Shown piece after piece: positions 51,803-60,551 of a DNA stretch of 64,000 nucleotides. This stretch comes from DAIOXA01 sp050949165 (GTDB lineage: Bacteria > Bacillota > Proteinivoracia > UBA4975). Where the stretch lies: assembly GCA_050949165.1 (NCBI GenBank), contig JBMNFF010000001.1:1074506-1138505 (forward strand), written 5' to 3'. Positions within the stretch are counted from its first letter, which is position 1. Every line of letters begins with the position of its first letter. Made by a program: the position numbers and the translations under genes. The notes beneath the pieces are model-generated. The model made no database searches, had not been told where the DNA came from, and saw only the letters and a list, made by a program, of their open reading frames with translations.

Positions 51803-52255
51803 CTACCGATCTCTTGCTTCCGACTCGGGCCGGCCCTCATCCTGACATCCTTTGCAGATCCCCAAGATCTCGAACTGATGGTCCAACACCTTAAACTGGT
51901 TGCGCTGGGCCGCCTCCTGGATCAACCTTTCGGGACACAGGGCAATGGGCACCTTGGCCCCGCATTCCCGGCAGATCAAATGGTGATGGTGCCCTTCCTG
52001 CTTGACCGGCTCAAACCAACTGCGGCCCTGGCCAAAGTGCAGCCTCCGCACCGCCCCCGCCTCCACCAACATGTCCAGGGTCCGGTAGATGGTGGGAAAG
52101 CTGATACTCGCGTCGGCCTCTTTGCACCTTTCATAGACTTCCTCAGCGGATAGGAGGCAGTGGGATCCCATGACCACCTCCACCACCAGCGTGCGCTGCC
52201 GGGTTATCCGGTGTCCCAACCTGCTCAACCCGGCCAGAATCGCTTGAGCATCCAT
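51803..52255 (-). CDS. Fur family metalloregulator (Fur/Zur/PerR type)
   Basis: The 150-residue repressor has a winged HTH (SAEEVYERCKEADASISFPTIYRTLDML seen in part), the metal-sensing HHHHLICRECG, and a second CxxC pair (CKGC) for structural zinc. It represses target genes when metal is bound. It heads the operon with cbiM, cbiQ and cbiO and its own promoter has a 9-1-9 Fur-type palindrome, so it is likely autoregulated and controls the transporter. The linked ZIP gene makes zinc control (Zur) plausible; Fur, Nur or PerR are alternatives. Confidence 0.92.
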   Translation of the reverse strand: MDAQAILAGLSRLGHRITRQRTLVVEVVMGSHCLLSAEEVYERCKEADASISFPTIYRTLDMLVEAGAVRRLHFGQGRSWFEPVKQEGHHHHLICRECGAKVPIALCPERLIQEAAQRNQFKVLDHQFEILGICKGCQDEGRPESEARDR

Positions 52256-52271
52256 TTTATGACACCCTCTT

Positions 52272-52323
52272 GTAAATGATTATCATTTACTAACGTTATA
52301 TAATATTCATCGCCTCATGTCAA
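52272..52323 (-). promoter_or_regulatory. fur promoter with Fur-type operator
   Basis: On the minus strand TTGACA (52318-52323) and TATAAC (52295-52300) are 17 bases apart. The perfect 9-1-9 palindrome GTAAATGATTATCATTTAC fills 52272-52290, across the expected start of transcription. Confidence 0.88.
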
Positions 52324-52329
52324 ATAAAA

Positions 52330-52390
52330 GGGACGGGACTTTTCGATTAACTCCCAGCCCGTCCCCGCCTGAAACGAAAAGTCCCGTCCC
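52330..52390. repeat. Inverted repeat of the GGGACGG family
   Basis: GGGACGGGACTTTTCG (52330-52345) faces CGAAAAGTCCCGTCCC (52375-52390) with a 29-base loop that has a further GCCCGTCCCCGC. It stands between fur and the M42 peptidase gene. Confidence 0.8.
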
Positions 52391-52456
52391 CTTCGTTTCG
52401 TTTCAATTTGCAGCTCGTTCTGCTATACTTTATTAAAACACTTGGGAGGGAACTCC

Positions 52457-53500
52457 ATGGAAAAGTACTGGCCGTACATAAAGGAAACTCTCTTGGCGCT
52501 CCTGGCCATTCCCAGCCCCAGCGGCTACACCTACCAGGTCAATGGCTACGTCAGCGAGCAACTTGACCTCTTGGGGGCGTCGTACACCACTACCACCAAG
52601 GGCGCCATCGTCGCCACCGTCCCCGGCCGGGACCGGGAGAATCAGCGCACCATCTCCGCCCATGTGGACACCCTGGGCGCCATGGTCAAGGAAATCAAGG
52701 GCAACGGCATGCTCAAGCTGACCAATATCGGCGGCCTGGGCTGGGCCAATGTGGAAGGGGAAAACTGCACCATCCTCACCTCTTCCGGCGCCGAGTACAC
52801 CGGCACCCTGCTCCTGAACAAGGCGTCTTCCCATGTCCACGGATCCGAAACTGCCACCAGCGAGCGCAAGGCCGACACCATGCAGGTCCGCCTGGACGAG
52901 AAGGTCAGTTCCCGGGAGGACACCCGCAAGCTGGGCATCGACGTGGGAGACTTCGTGTTCTTCGACCCCCGCACCCGGGTGACGGAATCCGGTTTCATCA
53001 AGTCCCGGCACCTGGACGACAAGGCAGGCGTCGCCGTAATGCTGGGAATCCTCAAGGCCATTATAGAAGAGAATATCGACCTGCCCTGCACCACCAATTT
53101 CTTCTTCAGCCACTTCGAAGAGGTTGGCCATGGCGCCAGCGCCGGCATCCCGGCCCAGACCCGGGAATTGCTCTGCATTGACATGGGCGCCCCCGGCGAG
53201 GGCCAGCAGTCCGACGAGTTCAGCGTCTCCATCTGCGCCAAGGACTCCTCGGGACCCTATTCTTGGTCCATGAAGGAAAAGCTGGTGAAACTGTGCCAGG
53301 AGCACGACATCCCTTACAAGGTCGATATCTACCCCTTCTACGGTTCCGACGGTTCGGCCTCCCTCCGGGCGGGGCACGACTTCGTGGTCGGCCTCATCGG
53401 GCCCGGGGTAGACGCCTCCCATTCCTATGAGCGCACCCACAAGGACAGCATCATGGCCACCGCCAACCTGGCCTGGGTGTATTTAAAGAGCGAATTATAA
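52457..53500 (+). CDS. M42 family metallo-aminopeptidase
   Basis: The 347-residue enzyme has metal ligands in SAHVDTLGAMV, HLDDKAGVAV and HFEEVGHGAS, where the paired Glu includes the catalytic base. A late HSYERTHKDSI supplies another His. M42 peptidases form large tetrahedral complexes that trim peptides in the cytoplasm. GGGAGG lies before the ATG at 52457. A terminator follows directly. The homologues include glutamyl aminopeptidases and endoglucanase-M-like proteins. Substrate choice is unknown. Confidence 0.9.
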   Translation: MEKYWPYIKETLLALLAIPSPSGYTYQVNGYVSEQLDLLGASYTTTTKGAIVATVPGRDRENQRTISAHVDTLGAMVKEIKGNGMLKLTNIGGLGWANVEGENCTILTSSGAEYTGTLLLNKASSHVHGSETATSERKADTMQVRLDEKVSSREDTRKLGIDVGDFVFFDPRTRVTESGFIKSRHLDDKAGVAVMLGILKAIIEENIDLPCTTNFFFSHFEEVGHGASAGIPAQTRELLCIDMGAPGEGQQSDEFSVSICAKDSSGPYSWSMKEKLVKLCQEHDIPYKVDIYPFYGSDGSASLRAGHDFVVGLIGPGVDASHSYERTHKDSIMATANLAWVYLKSEL

Positions 53501-53525
53501 AACCGGGGAAATCCCCGGTTTTTTC
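53500..53525 (+). terminator. Terminator of the M42 peptidase gene
   Basis: AACCGGGGA and TCCCCGGTT pair with an AA loop and a run of T follows. Confidence 0.9.
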
Positions 53526-53671
53526 TATTCTTTGGTGAGAACGGCCAAAAGGTTGACCGCTGCATAGATTACCCCGATGACCAGGAAGATGCCCAGCATC
53601 CCCAGGCCCATCACCTGCAGGGAATCCAGGAAGTTGCCCCAGGCAGCATCCCAACTATAATTGGCAAACAT
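53525..53671 (-). CDS. OadG-like small membrane subunit
   Basis: A 48-residue protein with one membrane helix (about residues 19-40: LQVMGLGMLGIFLVIGVIYA is its core), following MFANYSWDAAWGNFLDS. In its placement and topology it resembles the gamma subunit (OadG) of sodium-pumping decarboxylases, which also start with a short tail and one helix. It is shorter than most. GGAGGGTGG precedes the ATG at 53671. It begins 13 bases after the OadB-like gene. Confidence 0.65.
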   Translation of the reverse strand: MFANYSWDAAWGNFLDSLQVMGLGMLGIFLVIGVIYAAVNLLAVLTKE

Positions 53672-53684
53672 CTTTTCCACCCTC

Positions 53685-54830
53685 CTAGAATAAGGTTGGC
53701 ACCAGGGCCAGGATGATGCCGCCGGCCACCACCGAGGCAATCTGTCCCGCCACATTGGCGCCCACGGCATGCATCAAGAGATGGTTCTGGTCATTGGCCT
53801 CCAGACCCATTTTCTGCACGACCCGGGCCGACATGGGGAAGGCGGAAATACCCGCCGCGCCCACCATGGGATTGATCTTGCTCTTGACGAAGAGGTTGAG
53901 GAGTTTGGCAAAGAGGACGCCGCTGATGCTGTCAAAGACGAAGGCGAACAGGCCCAGCAACATGATGAGCAGGGTCTCAATTGTGAGGAACTCCGCCGCC
54001 TGCATCTTAAAGGAAATGGTGATGCCCAGGAAGAGGGTGACCAGGTTGGCCAGCACATTCTGGGCAGTCTTGGACAGGGTATCCAACTTGCCGCATTCCC
54101 GGATCAGGTTGCCGAACATCAGGAAGCCTACCAGGGCGATGGAAGCGGGCGCCACCAGCCCGGCGACGATGGTGACAATTATGGGAAAGAGGATTCGGGT
54201 TGTCCGGGAGACCCCCTTGGGGTTATATTCCATCTTCATGGCCCGCTCCTTCTTGGTGGTGACCATTCTGATGGCGAAAGGCTGGATGATGGGGACAAGG
54301 GCCATGTACGAGTAAGCGGCCACGGCAATGGCCGGAAGATAGTTGCTTTTGAATATGTTAGCTACCAGGATGGCGGTGGGTCCGTCAGCGGCGCCGATTA
54401 TGGCGATGGAGGCCGAATCCTTGAGGTCAAAGCCCAGCAAGGTCGCCACGGCAAAGGTCAGAAAGATGCCGAACTGAGCTGCCGCGCCAAAGAGCAGCAT
54501 CCGGGGATTGGACAGCACCGGGCCAAAGTCGATCATGGCTCCAATGCCGATGAACAGGAGCAGGGGCAGCGCCTCGGAGGCCTCGATTCCCACCTCGAAC
54601 AACCAGGCAATGATCCCGGTGGTCTCCCCGATTCCCGGCATCACCTGGTTGAGCACGCCGGAAAGGGGCAAATTGACCAGTATCGCCCCAAAGCCCATGG
54701 GCAGTAATAGGGCGGGCTCCATATCCTTCTTAATGGCAAGGAAGATGAGCACGCCCCCCAATACCATCATGACCACCTGGGGAAGGGTAATAGAAGTAAT
54801 ACCGCTGATCAAGACACTCACTTTCATCAT
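53685..54830 (-). CDS. Sodium ion-translocating decarboxylase beta subunit (OadB-like)
   Basis: The 381-residue membrane protein has about nine to eleven helices. It shows the family core: FIGIGAMIDFGPVLSNPRM, then GAADGPTAILVANIF with the functional Asp, and GAAGISAFPMSARVVQKMG near the end. In oxaloacetate, methylmalonyl-CoA or glutaconyl-CoA decarboxylases the beta subunit pumps Na+ using the decarboxylation. The carboxyltransferase alpha subunit and biotin carrier are not in the window, so they are coded elsewhere or absent. ATG at 54830 is preceded by GAAGAAGG; a GTG three codons later is also possible. Confidence 0.92.
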   Translation of the reverse strand: MMKVSVLISGITSITLPQVVMMVLGGVLIFLAIKKDMEPALLLPMGFGAILVNLPLSGVLNQVMPGIGETTGIIAWLFEVGIEASEALPLLLFIGIGAMIDFGPVLSNPRMLLFGAAAQFGIFLTFAVATLLGFDLKDSASIAIIGAADGPTAILVANIFKSNYLPAIAVAAYSYMALVPIIQPFAIRMVTTKKERAMKMEYNPKGVSRTTRILFPIIVTIVAGLVAPASIALVGFLMFGNLIRECGKLDTLSKTAQNVLANLVTLFLGITISFKMQAAEFLTIETLLIMLLGLFAFVFDSISGVLFAKLLNLFVKSKINPMVGAAGISAFPMSARVVQKMGLEANDQNHLLMHAVGANVAGQIASVVAGGIILALVPTLF

Positions 54831-54993
54831 CCTTCTTCAGAAATATATAAAGGTTGTCCACGCTGTCAGTAAAATATTCGCACTTCCCTGGCAGTGAACC
54901 AAGGAGGGGCCGGCGTCAATGGGCCGCCAACCCCTTTGCCAGCAGGGGCGGGTAATCGCCGCCCCATTGCTTGTCATTGCGAAAGCCCCATGT
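54831..54993. other. Intergenic stretch after serS
   Basis: This gap between the serS stop and the OadB-like start holds no gene or clear terminator. A short GC-rich inverted repeat lies at about 54915-54965. It should hold the promoter of the OadB-like gene, but I could not identify paired boxes. Confidence 0.4.
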
Positions 54994-56271
54994 CTACCTC
55001 TTCTGGGGCACCAATTTTACCAAGCCGTTCATATAGGTCCTGAGGACCGGAGGAATGTTGACGCTGCCGTCGGCATTCTGGTGATTCTCCAGGAGGGGAA
55101 TCAGAATTCGGGGCGAGGCGATGGCGGTGTTGTTCAGGGTATAGCAGTATTTGGACTTGCCGTCGGCATCCCGGTACTTGATATTCAGTCTCCGGCTCTG
55201 GTAGTCGTTGAGGGTGGAGCAGGAATGGGTCTCGCTGTAGGCATTGCGGCTGGGCATCCAGGTCTCCACCTCGTGCTTGCGGACCTGACCGGCGCCGATC
55301 TCGCCGGTACAGGCCAGGCAGACCCGGTACGGCAGTTCCAGGGCCTGGAGGATTTCTTCGGCATTATTCAGCAGTTCATAGTGCAATTTCTCCGCCACTT
55401 CGTCGTCGGCCTCGCAGAAGATAACCTGCTCTACCTTCTGGAATTGGTGGACCCGGTACAGCCCCCGGGTGTCCTTGCCGTAGGTCCCGGCTTCCCGGCG
55501 GAAGCAGGTGGAGAGGGCGGTATAGCGCCGGGGCAGGTCCCGGTAGGAGAGGATCTCGTCCTGGTGATAGGAGACCAGGGACACCTCCGAGGTCCCCACC
55601 AGGAACAGTTCGTCCTCGGGCACGGCATAGGCCTGGTCCCTGCCCAGGGGGAAGTAGCCCGTCCCCGTCATGGCCCGCTCCCGGACCAGGACCGGCACCG
55701 TCAGGAGCTGAAAGCCCTTGGCCCACAGGCGGTCCAGGACGAACCGGGTCACCGCCAGCTCCAACAGGGCCCCCTCGTTCTTGAGCATGTACGAGCGGCT
55801 GCCGGCAATGTTCACGGCCCGGGGAATGTCCACTATTCCCAAGGCTTCGGCCAACTCCAGGTGGTCCTTGAACTCAAAGTCGAACTTGGGGATTTCCCCC
55901 ACCCGGCGAATTTCCACATTATCCTCTTCTCCCTTGCCCACCGGCACCTCTGGCCGGGGCACGCTGGGGACCAGGAGCATCAACTCCTCATACTCTTCCC
56001 GCAGGGCGGCCAGCTTGCCCTCCAGCTCGCCGATCTCATCCTTCAGGTCCCGGACCCGGGCTATTCCCTTTTCTTTCTCCTCTCCCTGAAGCTTGGGTAT
56101 TTCCCGGGAAAGGCTGTTCCGCTCGCCCCGCAGGGAATCGACCTGAGAGGTCACAGCCCGCACATCTTCATAAACCGAGAGCAGCCTGTCGATGTCCACC
56201 TCCATGTTCTTGTCCCTGACTGCCTTTTTGACCACATCGGGATTGTTGACGATGAACTTGATATCCAGCAT
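54994..56271 (-). CDS. serS: Seryl-tRNA synthetase
   Basis: The 425-residue class II synthetase has the N-terminal two-helix coiled coil that grips tRNA-Ser (about residues 30-105) and a catalytic domain with motif 2 (STCFRREAGTYGKDTRGLYR) and motif 3 (NNTAIASPRILIPLLE). It charges tRNA-Ser with serine. The ATG at 56271 is seven bases from GGAGG; the ATG directly before it is too close. A T-box leader controls the gene by sensing uncharged tRNA-Ser. Length is normal. Confidence 0.98.
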   Translation of the reverse strand: MLDIKFIVNNPDVVKKAVRDKNMEVDIDRLLSVYEDVRAVTSQVDSLRGERNSLSREIPKLQGEEKEKGIARVRDLKDEIGELEGKLAALREEYEELMLLVPSVPRPEVPVGKGEEDNVEIRRVGEIPKFDFEFKDHLELAEALGIVDIPRAVNIAGSRSYMLKNEGALLELAVTRFVLDRLWAKGFQLLTVPVLVRERAMTGTGYFPLGRDQAYAVPEDELFLVGTSEVSLVSYHQDEILSYRDLPRRYTALSTCFRREAGTYGKDTRGLYRVHQFQKVEQVIFCEADDEVAEKLHYELLNNAEEILQALELPYRVCLACTGEIGAGQVRKHEVETWMPSRNAYSETHSCSTLNDYQSRRLNIKYRDADGKSKYCYTLNNTAIASPRILIPLLENHQNADGSVNIPPVLRTYMNGLVKLVPQKR

Positions 56272-56290
56272 CATAACACCTCCAAAAAAT

Positions 56291-56510
56291 AATAAAACCC
56301 GTCCCCTACAAACAGGGACGGGATTGCCCGCGGTGCCACCCAAATTAACCGAAAAACCGGTTCACTCAAGCCACGATAACCGCGTGGTCGGTCCGACTCC
56401 TCGCCGGAATCCTCCGGGGCGGAATTCACAGCACTGCCTCGCCGGCTTCCACCGCCCGCCGGCTCTCTGTGCAGGCCAGGACTGCTACTGCTCCCCTTCA
56501 TCGAAGCGAT
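56291..56510 (-). promoter_or_regulatory. T-box leader of serS
   Basis: The minus strand contains the T-box GGTGGCACCGCGG (56328-56340), followed by the terminator CCCGTCCC/GGGACGGG with a T-rich tail. Upstream lie stem I and the AGAGAGCC segment. The variable base in TGGC-ACC is C, which pairs with the G73 of tRNA-Ser. A TCC serine codon in GAATTCCGCC is a good candidate for the specifier. Uncharged tRNA-Ser should prevent termination. Confidence 0.9.
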
Positions 56511-56707
56511 ATATTTCCCCTATTTTAACCCATATGGCCCGGAGAATGCAAATATTTTCTGTACTAACAGGGAAGTCTTGAGTAAATCCCCGCCCCCAAT
56601 CCCATTTCCGACCTCAGCTGTAACAAATCTTTCTCTATCGCTTTGCCCACAATTGCCAGTATCAAAAGGCCTCGCCCAATAAAATACTAAACTGAGGAGG
56701 GATTAAA

Positions 56708-56857
56708 ATGAAACTGCCGAATATCCGGCGAATGCTGCCCCGTCGCAGGCGGGGGATGGGCACCGCCGCCAAGGTGCTGCTGGTGGCCCTGCCGGTGGCG
56801 GCTTACCTCGCCGGCAAGATGATGGGCGCTCGCATGGAGAATGACGACGATTATTAG
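56708..56857 (+). CDS. Small arginine-rich single-pass membrane protein
   Basis: A 49-residue protein with a strongly basic start (MKLPNIRRMLPRRRRG), one hydrophobic helix (about residues 19-36) and an acidic tail (MENDDDY). GAGGAGG precedes the ATG at 56708 and a terminator follows, so it is a self-contained gene. I do not recognise it. The charge pattern predicts the acidic C terminus outside the cell. Confidence 0.65.
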   Translation: MKLPNIRRMLPRRRRGMGTAAKVLLVALPVAAYLAGKMMGARMENDDDY

Positions 56858-56870
56858 CACCCCTCCCCAA

Positions 56871-56900
56871 GGTCCCCTCCACTTGAGGGGGCCGTTATTT
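56871..56900 (+). terminator. Terminator of the 49-residue protein gene
   Basis: GGTCCCCTC and GAGGGGGCC pair with a five-base loop and GTTATTT follows. The 140 bases after it carry further short hairpins but no gene. Confidence 0.7.
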
Positions 56901-57037
56901 ATAAAAACCCCTGCTCAATCAGGGGTAATGGATTCAGTTATTTTGCTTGACGGGACGGTGTCCAGGGAACGCGACAAAGCAATAAAGGGACGGAAGCAGG
57001 TCGGCAACTTCCACCTGCTCCCGCCCCAACTGCTCAA

Positions 57038-57658
57038 TTAACGCCGGGTCTTCCGCCAGAACCAGATGAACAGCGGTATAAACACGACGACAACGATGGC
57101 AAGCAGCCAAAGATACGTACCGGCGCCTGCCCCGATGGACAAAATGTACTCGCGGCTGTCACTGACCGAGTTGCTGCTTCCCGGACTGGGCGTAAAGAGG
57201 TAGTGCAACTCCCTGCCGCCGTCGGGTATCCGCCCGACGCTTGCTTCGGGGCGGCCGGGCACCGGTTCTATCCAGTCCACCACATTGCCCTTGGGACTGG
57301 ACAGTATCAGAGGTTCGCCCTCTTGTTTTATGCTGAAGTTGGTGTGCAGTTCTCCCTGGACCCTGTTCTTGCCCGAGGCCCACACCAGCAGGTATTCCCC
57401 CGGCGCCAGCTCCACCTGGGGGAATCGCCACTTTAAGGGCTCCGATTCATCGTCGGACAGGTAATAGCCCTCGAGGCGTATGGTCCTGCTCCCGCCATTA
57501 TACAGCTCCAGCCAGTCCCCATAATCTCCATCTGCATCGGCCACATGCCCGTCGTTATAAGCTGAGAACTCATTGATGCACACACCGGCGCCTCCAGAAC
57601 AGGCCGGGACTACCATCAACATCACCAACATAAAGCAAAGCACCAGTTTTTTCATCAT
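57038..57658 (-). CDS. Lamin-tail-domain lipoprotein with C-terminal membrane helix
   Basis: The 206-residue protein has a lipoprotein-type signal (MMKKLVLCFMLVMLMVVPAC). A lamin tail domain follows at about residues 25-150: CINEFSAYNDG, GDWLELYNG, YYLSDDESEPLKWRFP and NVVDWIEPVPG. It ends in a membrane helix (about 178-200) and basic tail. Such domains bind at surfaces and are often found with CotH/VTC proteins. Its ATG at 57658 overlaps the VTC stop codon (ATGATGA), so the genes are coupled. Confidence 0.88.
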   Translation of the reverse strand: MMKKLVLCFMLVMLMVVPACSGGAGVCINEFSAYNDGHVADADGDYGDWLELYNGGSRTIRLEGYYLSDDESEPLKWRFPQVELAPGEYLLVWASGKNRVQGELHTNFSIKQEGEPLILSSPKGNVVDWIEPVPGRPEASVGRIPDGGRELHYLFTPSPGSSNSVSDSREYILSIGAGAGTYLWLLAIVVVVFIPLFIWFWRKTRR

Positions 57659-58404
57659 ACATAACTCCATGCTGGGGTAACCACATCGGGACAGGCCAGC
57701 TCAATGCCCTGACAGAACTTGCTGTTGGCGGTAAACTTGAGGCCATAGCGCAGCATCAAATTGGCCAGCCAGGGCGGCCGCTGGTTGCGGCACTTTACCT
57801 CCAGGACCACCTCATTGGCATAGTGCTGGCGGAACCAAGGGTTGCGGGGGTACAGGCAGTCGCTGGCGGCGCTGTGCACCCAGTGGTCAAAGGTGACCCG
57901 GTACCCGCTCTTATCCCGGGGCACATACCCTTCCCGGCGGTACTCCACAATTATTTTGGGCTCCAGGTTGCGAACCAGAGCCAGGCGCTCAAACTCACTG
58001 AGCACGGGATGCGCTGTATTGGGCCAATGCCTGGTCCTGAGGAACTCATCGCACTCGGCGGCGGAGACAAAGGTGGCATACTTGACCATGGTGTTCCCCC
58101 GGCGGGTCTTTAACTCCACCCGCACCGGGGCGGCCTCAGCGGCATTGTCGGTATAGGTGCGAAGGCGAAACTTAATCCGCCCAAAGTCCCCGTTAATCTT
58201 CTCCCGGTAGGACAGGTAGTCCGGGGAATCGAAGTAGAGGCTGCGGACCAGGTATTTCCTGTCCGGGGCCCGCAAGGTATAGGGATCCATCTTCATGTAT
58301 GGAACCAGGGCAAGTTTGACCTGGTTGTACTGCCACATATTTATCCGGTACTTTAATTCATACCGCCAGAGCGCGTCGGGTGAATACTTATCCAAGCTCT
58401 CCAT
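57655..58404 (-). CDS. VTC-domain polyphosphate polymerase-like protein
   Basis: The 249-residue protein has the VTC fold, a tunnel lined by basic residues: RYELKYRIN, VRSLYFDSPDY, RIKFRLRTY, VELKTRRGNTMVKY, IIVEYRREGYV and EVKCRNQRPPW. VTC proteins make polyphosphate from ATP in yeast; bacterial members are often next to DUF4956 and CotH. The ATG at 58404 has GGGGAGG in front, so it is a separate gene even though a frameshift in the upstream gene makes one long open frame here. Confidence 0.88.
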   Translation of the reverse strand: MESLDKYSPDALWRYELKYRINMWQYNQVKLALVPYMKMDPYTLRAPDRKYLVRSLYFDSPDYLSYREKINGDFGRIKFRLRTYTDNAAEAAPVRVELKTRRGNTMVKYATFVSAAECDEFLRTRHWPNTAHPVLSEFERLALVRNLEPKIIVEYRREGYVPRDKSGYRVTFDHWVHSAASDCLYPRNPWFRQHYANEVVLEVKCRNQRPPWLANLMLRYGLKFTANSKFCQGIELACPDVVTPAWSYV

Positions 58405-58421
58405 ACTCTTTCCTCCCCGCG

Positions 58422-59106
58422 CTACATCGGCAGGGCCAGCTGCGGCGCCAGGAGGGAAACCCGCCCGATGCCCTGCAGCCTCCTGATGCCCGAGAGCATC
58501 GCCTCGATCTTGCTGTCCACAGGGACTGAGGAAGCTCAGCTCCAGAACCAACTCCCAGGAGTCATCCTGGTATTCCCGGGACCGGACCCGGTAGGTGCGG
58601 GCGTATCGCTTGACGATCTCCCTCACCTCGCCGAGATCCAAGGGCTCCGCTCCCGTCAGCACCAGGACATAATCGCTGTGGCGCACCCGGTCATACCCCA
58701 ACAGGTAGAGAAGGGTGACGCAAATTGCGATGAACAGCGTCGCGATGCCCACCAGCAGCCAGTTATAGGTCCCTGCCCCCAGTCCGATGGCTATGGACCA
58801 GAACAGGAAGATCATATCCCGGGTGTCCTTGATGGGAGTGCGGAAGCGGATAATAGAGAGCGAACCCACCAAGCCCAGGGACAAGACCAGGTCCCCCTGG
58901 ATATAGAACATCACCGTGGTCACTATCGGGGCGATGAGGACCAGGCTGGATATGTATGAGTGCTCATAATTCAGACCCCGATGGGTGCGCTTGTACAGTA
59001 TGGACACCAGCCAGGCCATCACCGCCGAAATAATCAAGGCCAGGGCAAAATCCAGGGCGAAATTGCCCGTGCCGCCAAACCTCAACCAATTGAAAAACTG
59101 TGCCAT
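58422..59106 (-). pseudogene. DUF4956 membrane protein gene with one-base frameshift
   Basis: From the ATG at 59106 (GAAAGGGGGG in front) the frame codes a DUF4956 protein with about four helices and VGSLSIIRFRTPIKDTRDM, a family marker. Near 58525 the frame leaves the family sequence. In the shifted frame VDSKIEAMLSGIRRLQGIGR continues as expected and ends at a TAG at 58422-58424, just before the VTC ribosome site. The span of 685 bases is one more than a multiple of three. It may be a true mutation or a sequencing error. Confidence 0.8.
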
Positions 59107-59202
59107 GACCAACCCCCCTTTCATATTCCTTCCAACGGATAATTCAACCTCCCCCAGCCATTATCCTGCCATTGGCGGTAAAATTTCCCTCAGCCAAAAG
59201 TG

Positions 59203-59230
59203 CAGTAAAAAGGGGCGAATTCTCGCCCCT
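59203..59230 (-). terminator. Terminator of the cell-wall-binding protein gene
   Basis: AGGGGCGA and TCGCCCCT pair with an ATT-type loop overlapping the stop codon. Six T follow on the minus strand. Confidence 0.85.
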
Positions 59231-60525
59231 TACCTGCTAATCTTCATGGTTCCATCGGAATAACATCTCCCCGTAGCAATGGGGGTAACAGTGTTAGGAC
59301 CATCATAGAACTTGACCAACAGAATCTCCGGCTCCTGGAAAAACAAACTCAGGGTGGTTACCGATTGATTAATGGCAACCCGGGAGTCAATTAAAACGTT
59401 ATCCACATAGAGTTCATAGTGAGTGGCGCCCTGAAGCCCCCCCAATTTACCGAGTTTAAAATCCGAAGTGATGGCGCCTTCCCAACTGGGGGAGCTGGTC
59501 CATGTCCCATCGCCAATCGGTTCTGACTCTGGATCTATTTCCCCACTGACCAGGGCTTGCAGATCTCCCTGAACTTTATCGCTTATTGCCGCCTTACCAC
59601 CGAGGATAGTGAGCTGGCCCTGAGCAATACCAGTTAACAAATTCCTGACCGCTTCGGGGACATCTTTGCCCAGCAGCAACAATCCTGCATCGTTCTTTGC
59701 CGCCAACACCCCTCCCGAAATGGCATCGGCAAAACTCAAGCCGGTGGCCACAAAAAATTTCTTCCCCTGGGGCATAAAGTTTTCTGCCAAAGCTACGGCG
59801 GTGGCATAGCGATTGGCCCCGGAAATCCGCTGAGGATTCGGCAACGAACCCATTACCTCGGTGCCAACTACACTAGTACCGCCGATTACATAGACGCTTC
59901 CCAGATTCAGTTCGGCAAGAACCTGTTTGGTTGCCATAGGCACTTCGTCCCGCTGGCAGAGCAAGATTGGATAGCCTGCCTTGGCAGCATAGGCGGATGC
60001 GGCCAAGGCATCGGGAAAGACTGTGCCATTGGCAATAACCGCCTTACCTTGAACCTTGCCCTCAGCCTGCATACGATGAGCAATGGCAGCGGCGGTGGCA
60101 TACCGGTTGGACCCAGATAGCCGCTCGACCGTTAAACCAATTTCATCTTCAAGCAAACTCTCAATCTCCGCAGATACAGCCCCAGTGCCTCCCAGGATAA
60201 TTACCCGCTTGGCCTGCAAACTCACTATCTCCTGGCGGGTGACATCGGGCAGCTCCCTGGGCTTGGTAAGTAAGATAGGAGCATCCAGGCTATAGGCCAG
60301 GGGAACCCCTGCCAGGGCATCGGCAAATTCATCGCCCCGGGCTAACACTACATATTCAGAACTCTGCCACCCCGCCTGGCAGATAGCCACTGCCGTGGCG
60401 TACCTGTCTGAACCATTGATGCGGTCTACTTGCTCGTTCTGGGCCTTTAACTCACAGGGCATCCCAATTACCATCATAGATATTAAGAGCAACGAAAATA
60501 CCTTTAGAAAGCCATCTCTTTTCAC
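59230..60525 (-). CDS. Secreted protein with cell-wall-binding type 2 repeats
   Basis: The 431-residue protein has a signal peptide (about residues 1-28). Three CWB2 repeats follow, each starting with a G-(S/A)-(D/N)-RYATA motif: INGSDRYATAVAI, LSGSNRYATAAAI and ISGANRYATAVAL, with VVLARGDEFADALAG and VYVIGGT-type strands. A final domain of about 110 residues (LQGATHYELYVDN) is unrecognised. CWB2 repeats hold proteins to secondary wall polymers. The GTG at 60525 follows GGAGGAGG. It lies 26 bases after the frameshifted secreted-protein gene. Confidence 0.92.
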   Translation of the reverse strand: MKRDGFLKVFSLLLISMMVIGMPCELKAQNEQVDRINGSDRYATAVAICQAGWQSSEYVVLARGDEFADALAGVPLAYSLDAPILLTKPRELPDVTRQEIVSLQAKRVIILGGTGAVSAEIESLLEDEIGLTVERLSGSNRYATAAAIAHRMQAEGKVQGKAVIANGTVFPDALAASAYAAKAGYPILLCQRDEVPMATKQVLAELNLGSVYVIGGTSVVGTEVMGSLPNPQRISGANRYATAVALAENFMPQGKKFFVATGLSFADAISGGVLAAKNDAGLLLLGKDVPEAVRNLLTGIAQGQLTILGGKAAISDKVQGDLQALVSGEIDPESEPIGDGTWTSSPSWEGAITSDFKLGKLGGLQGATHYELYVDNVLIDSRVAINQSVTTLSLFFQEPEILLVKFYDGPNTVTPIATGRCYSDGTMKISR

Positions 60526-60551
60526 AGTAAACCTCCTCCAGACCATGTGCC

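Noticed and set aside
57655..59124. A 489-codon DUF4956-VTC fusion protein
   Set aside because: The linker between the two parts is out-of-family low-complexity sequence. Shifting one base restores the DUF4956 C terminus and its stop, and VTC has its own ribosome site and ATG.
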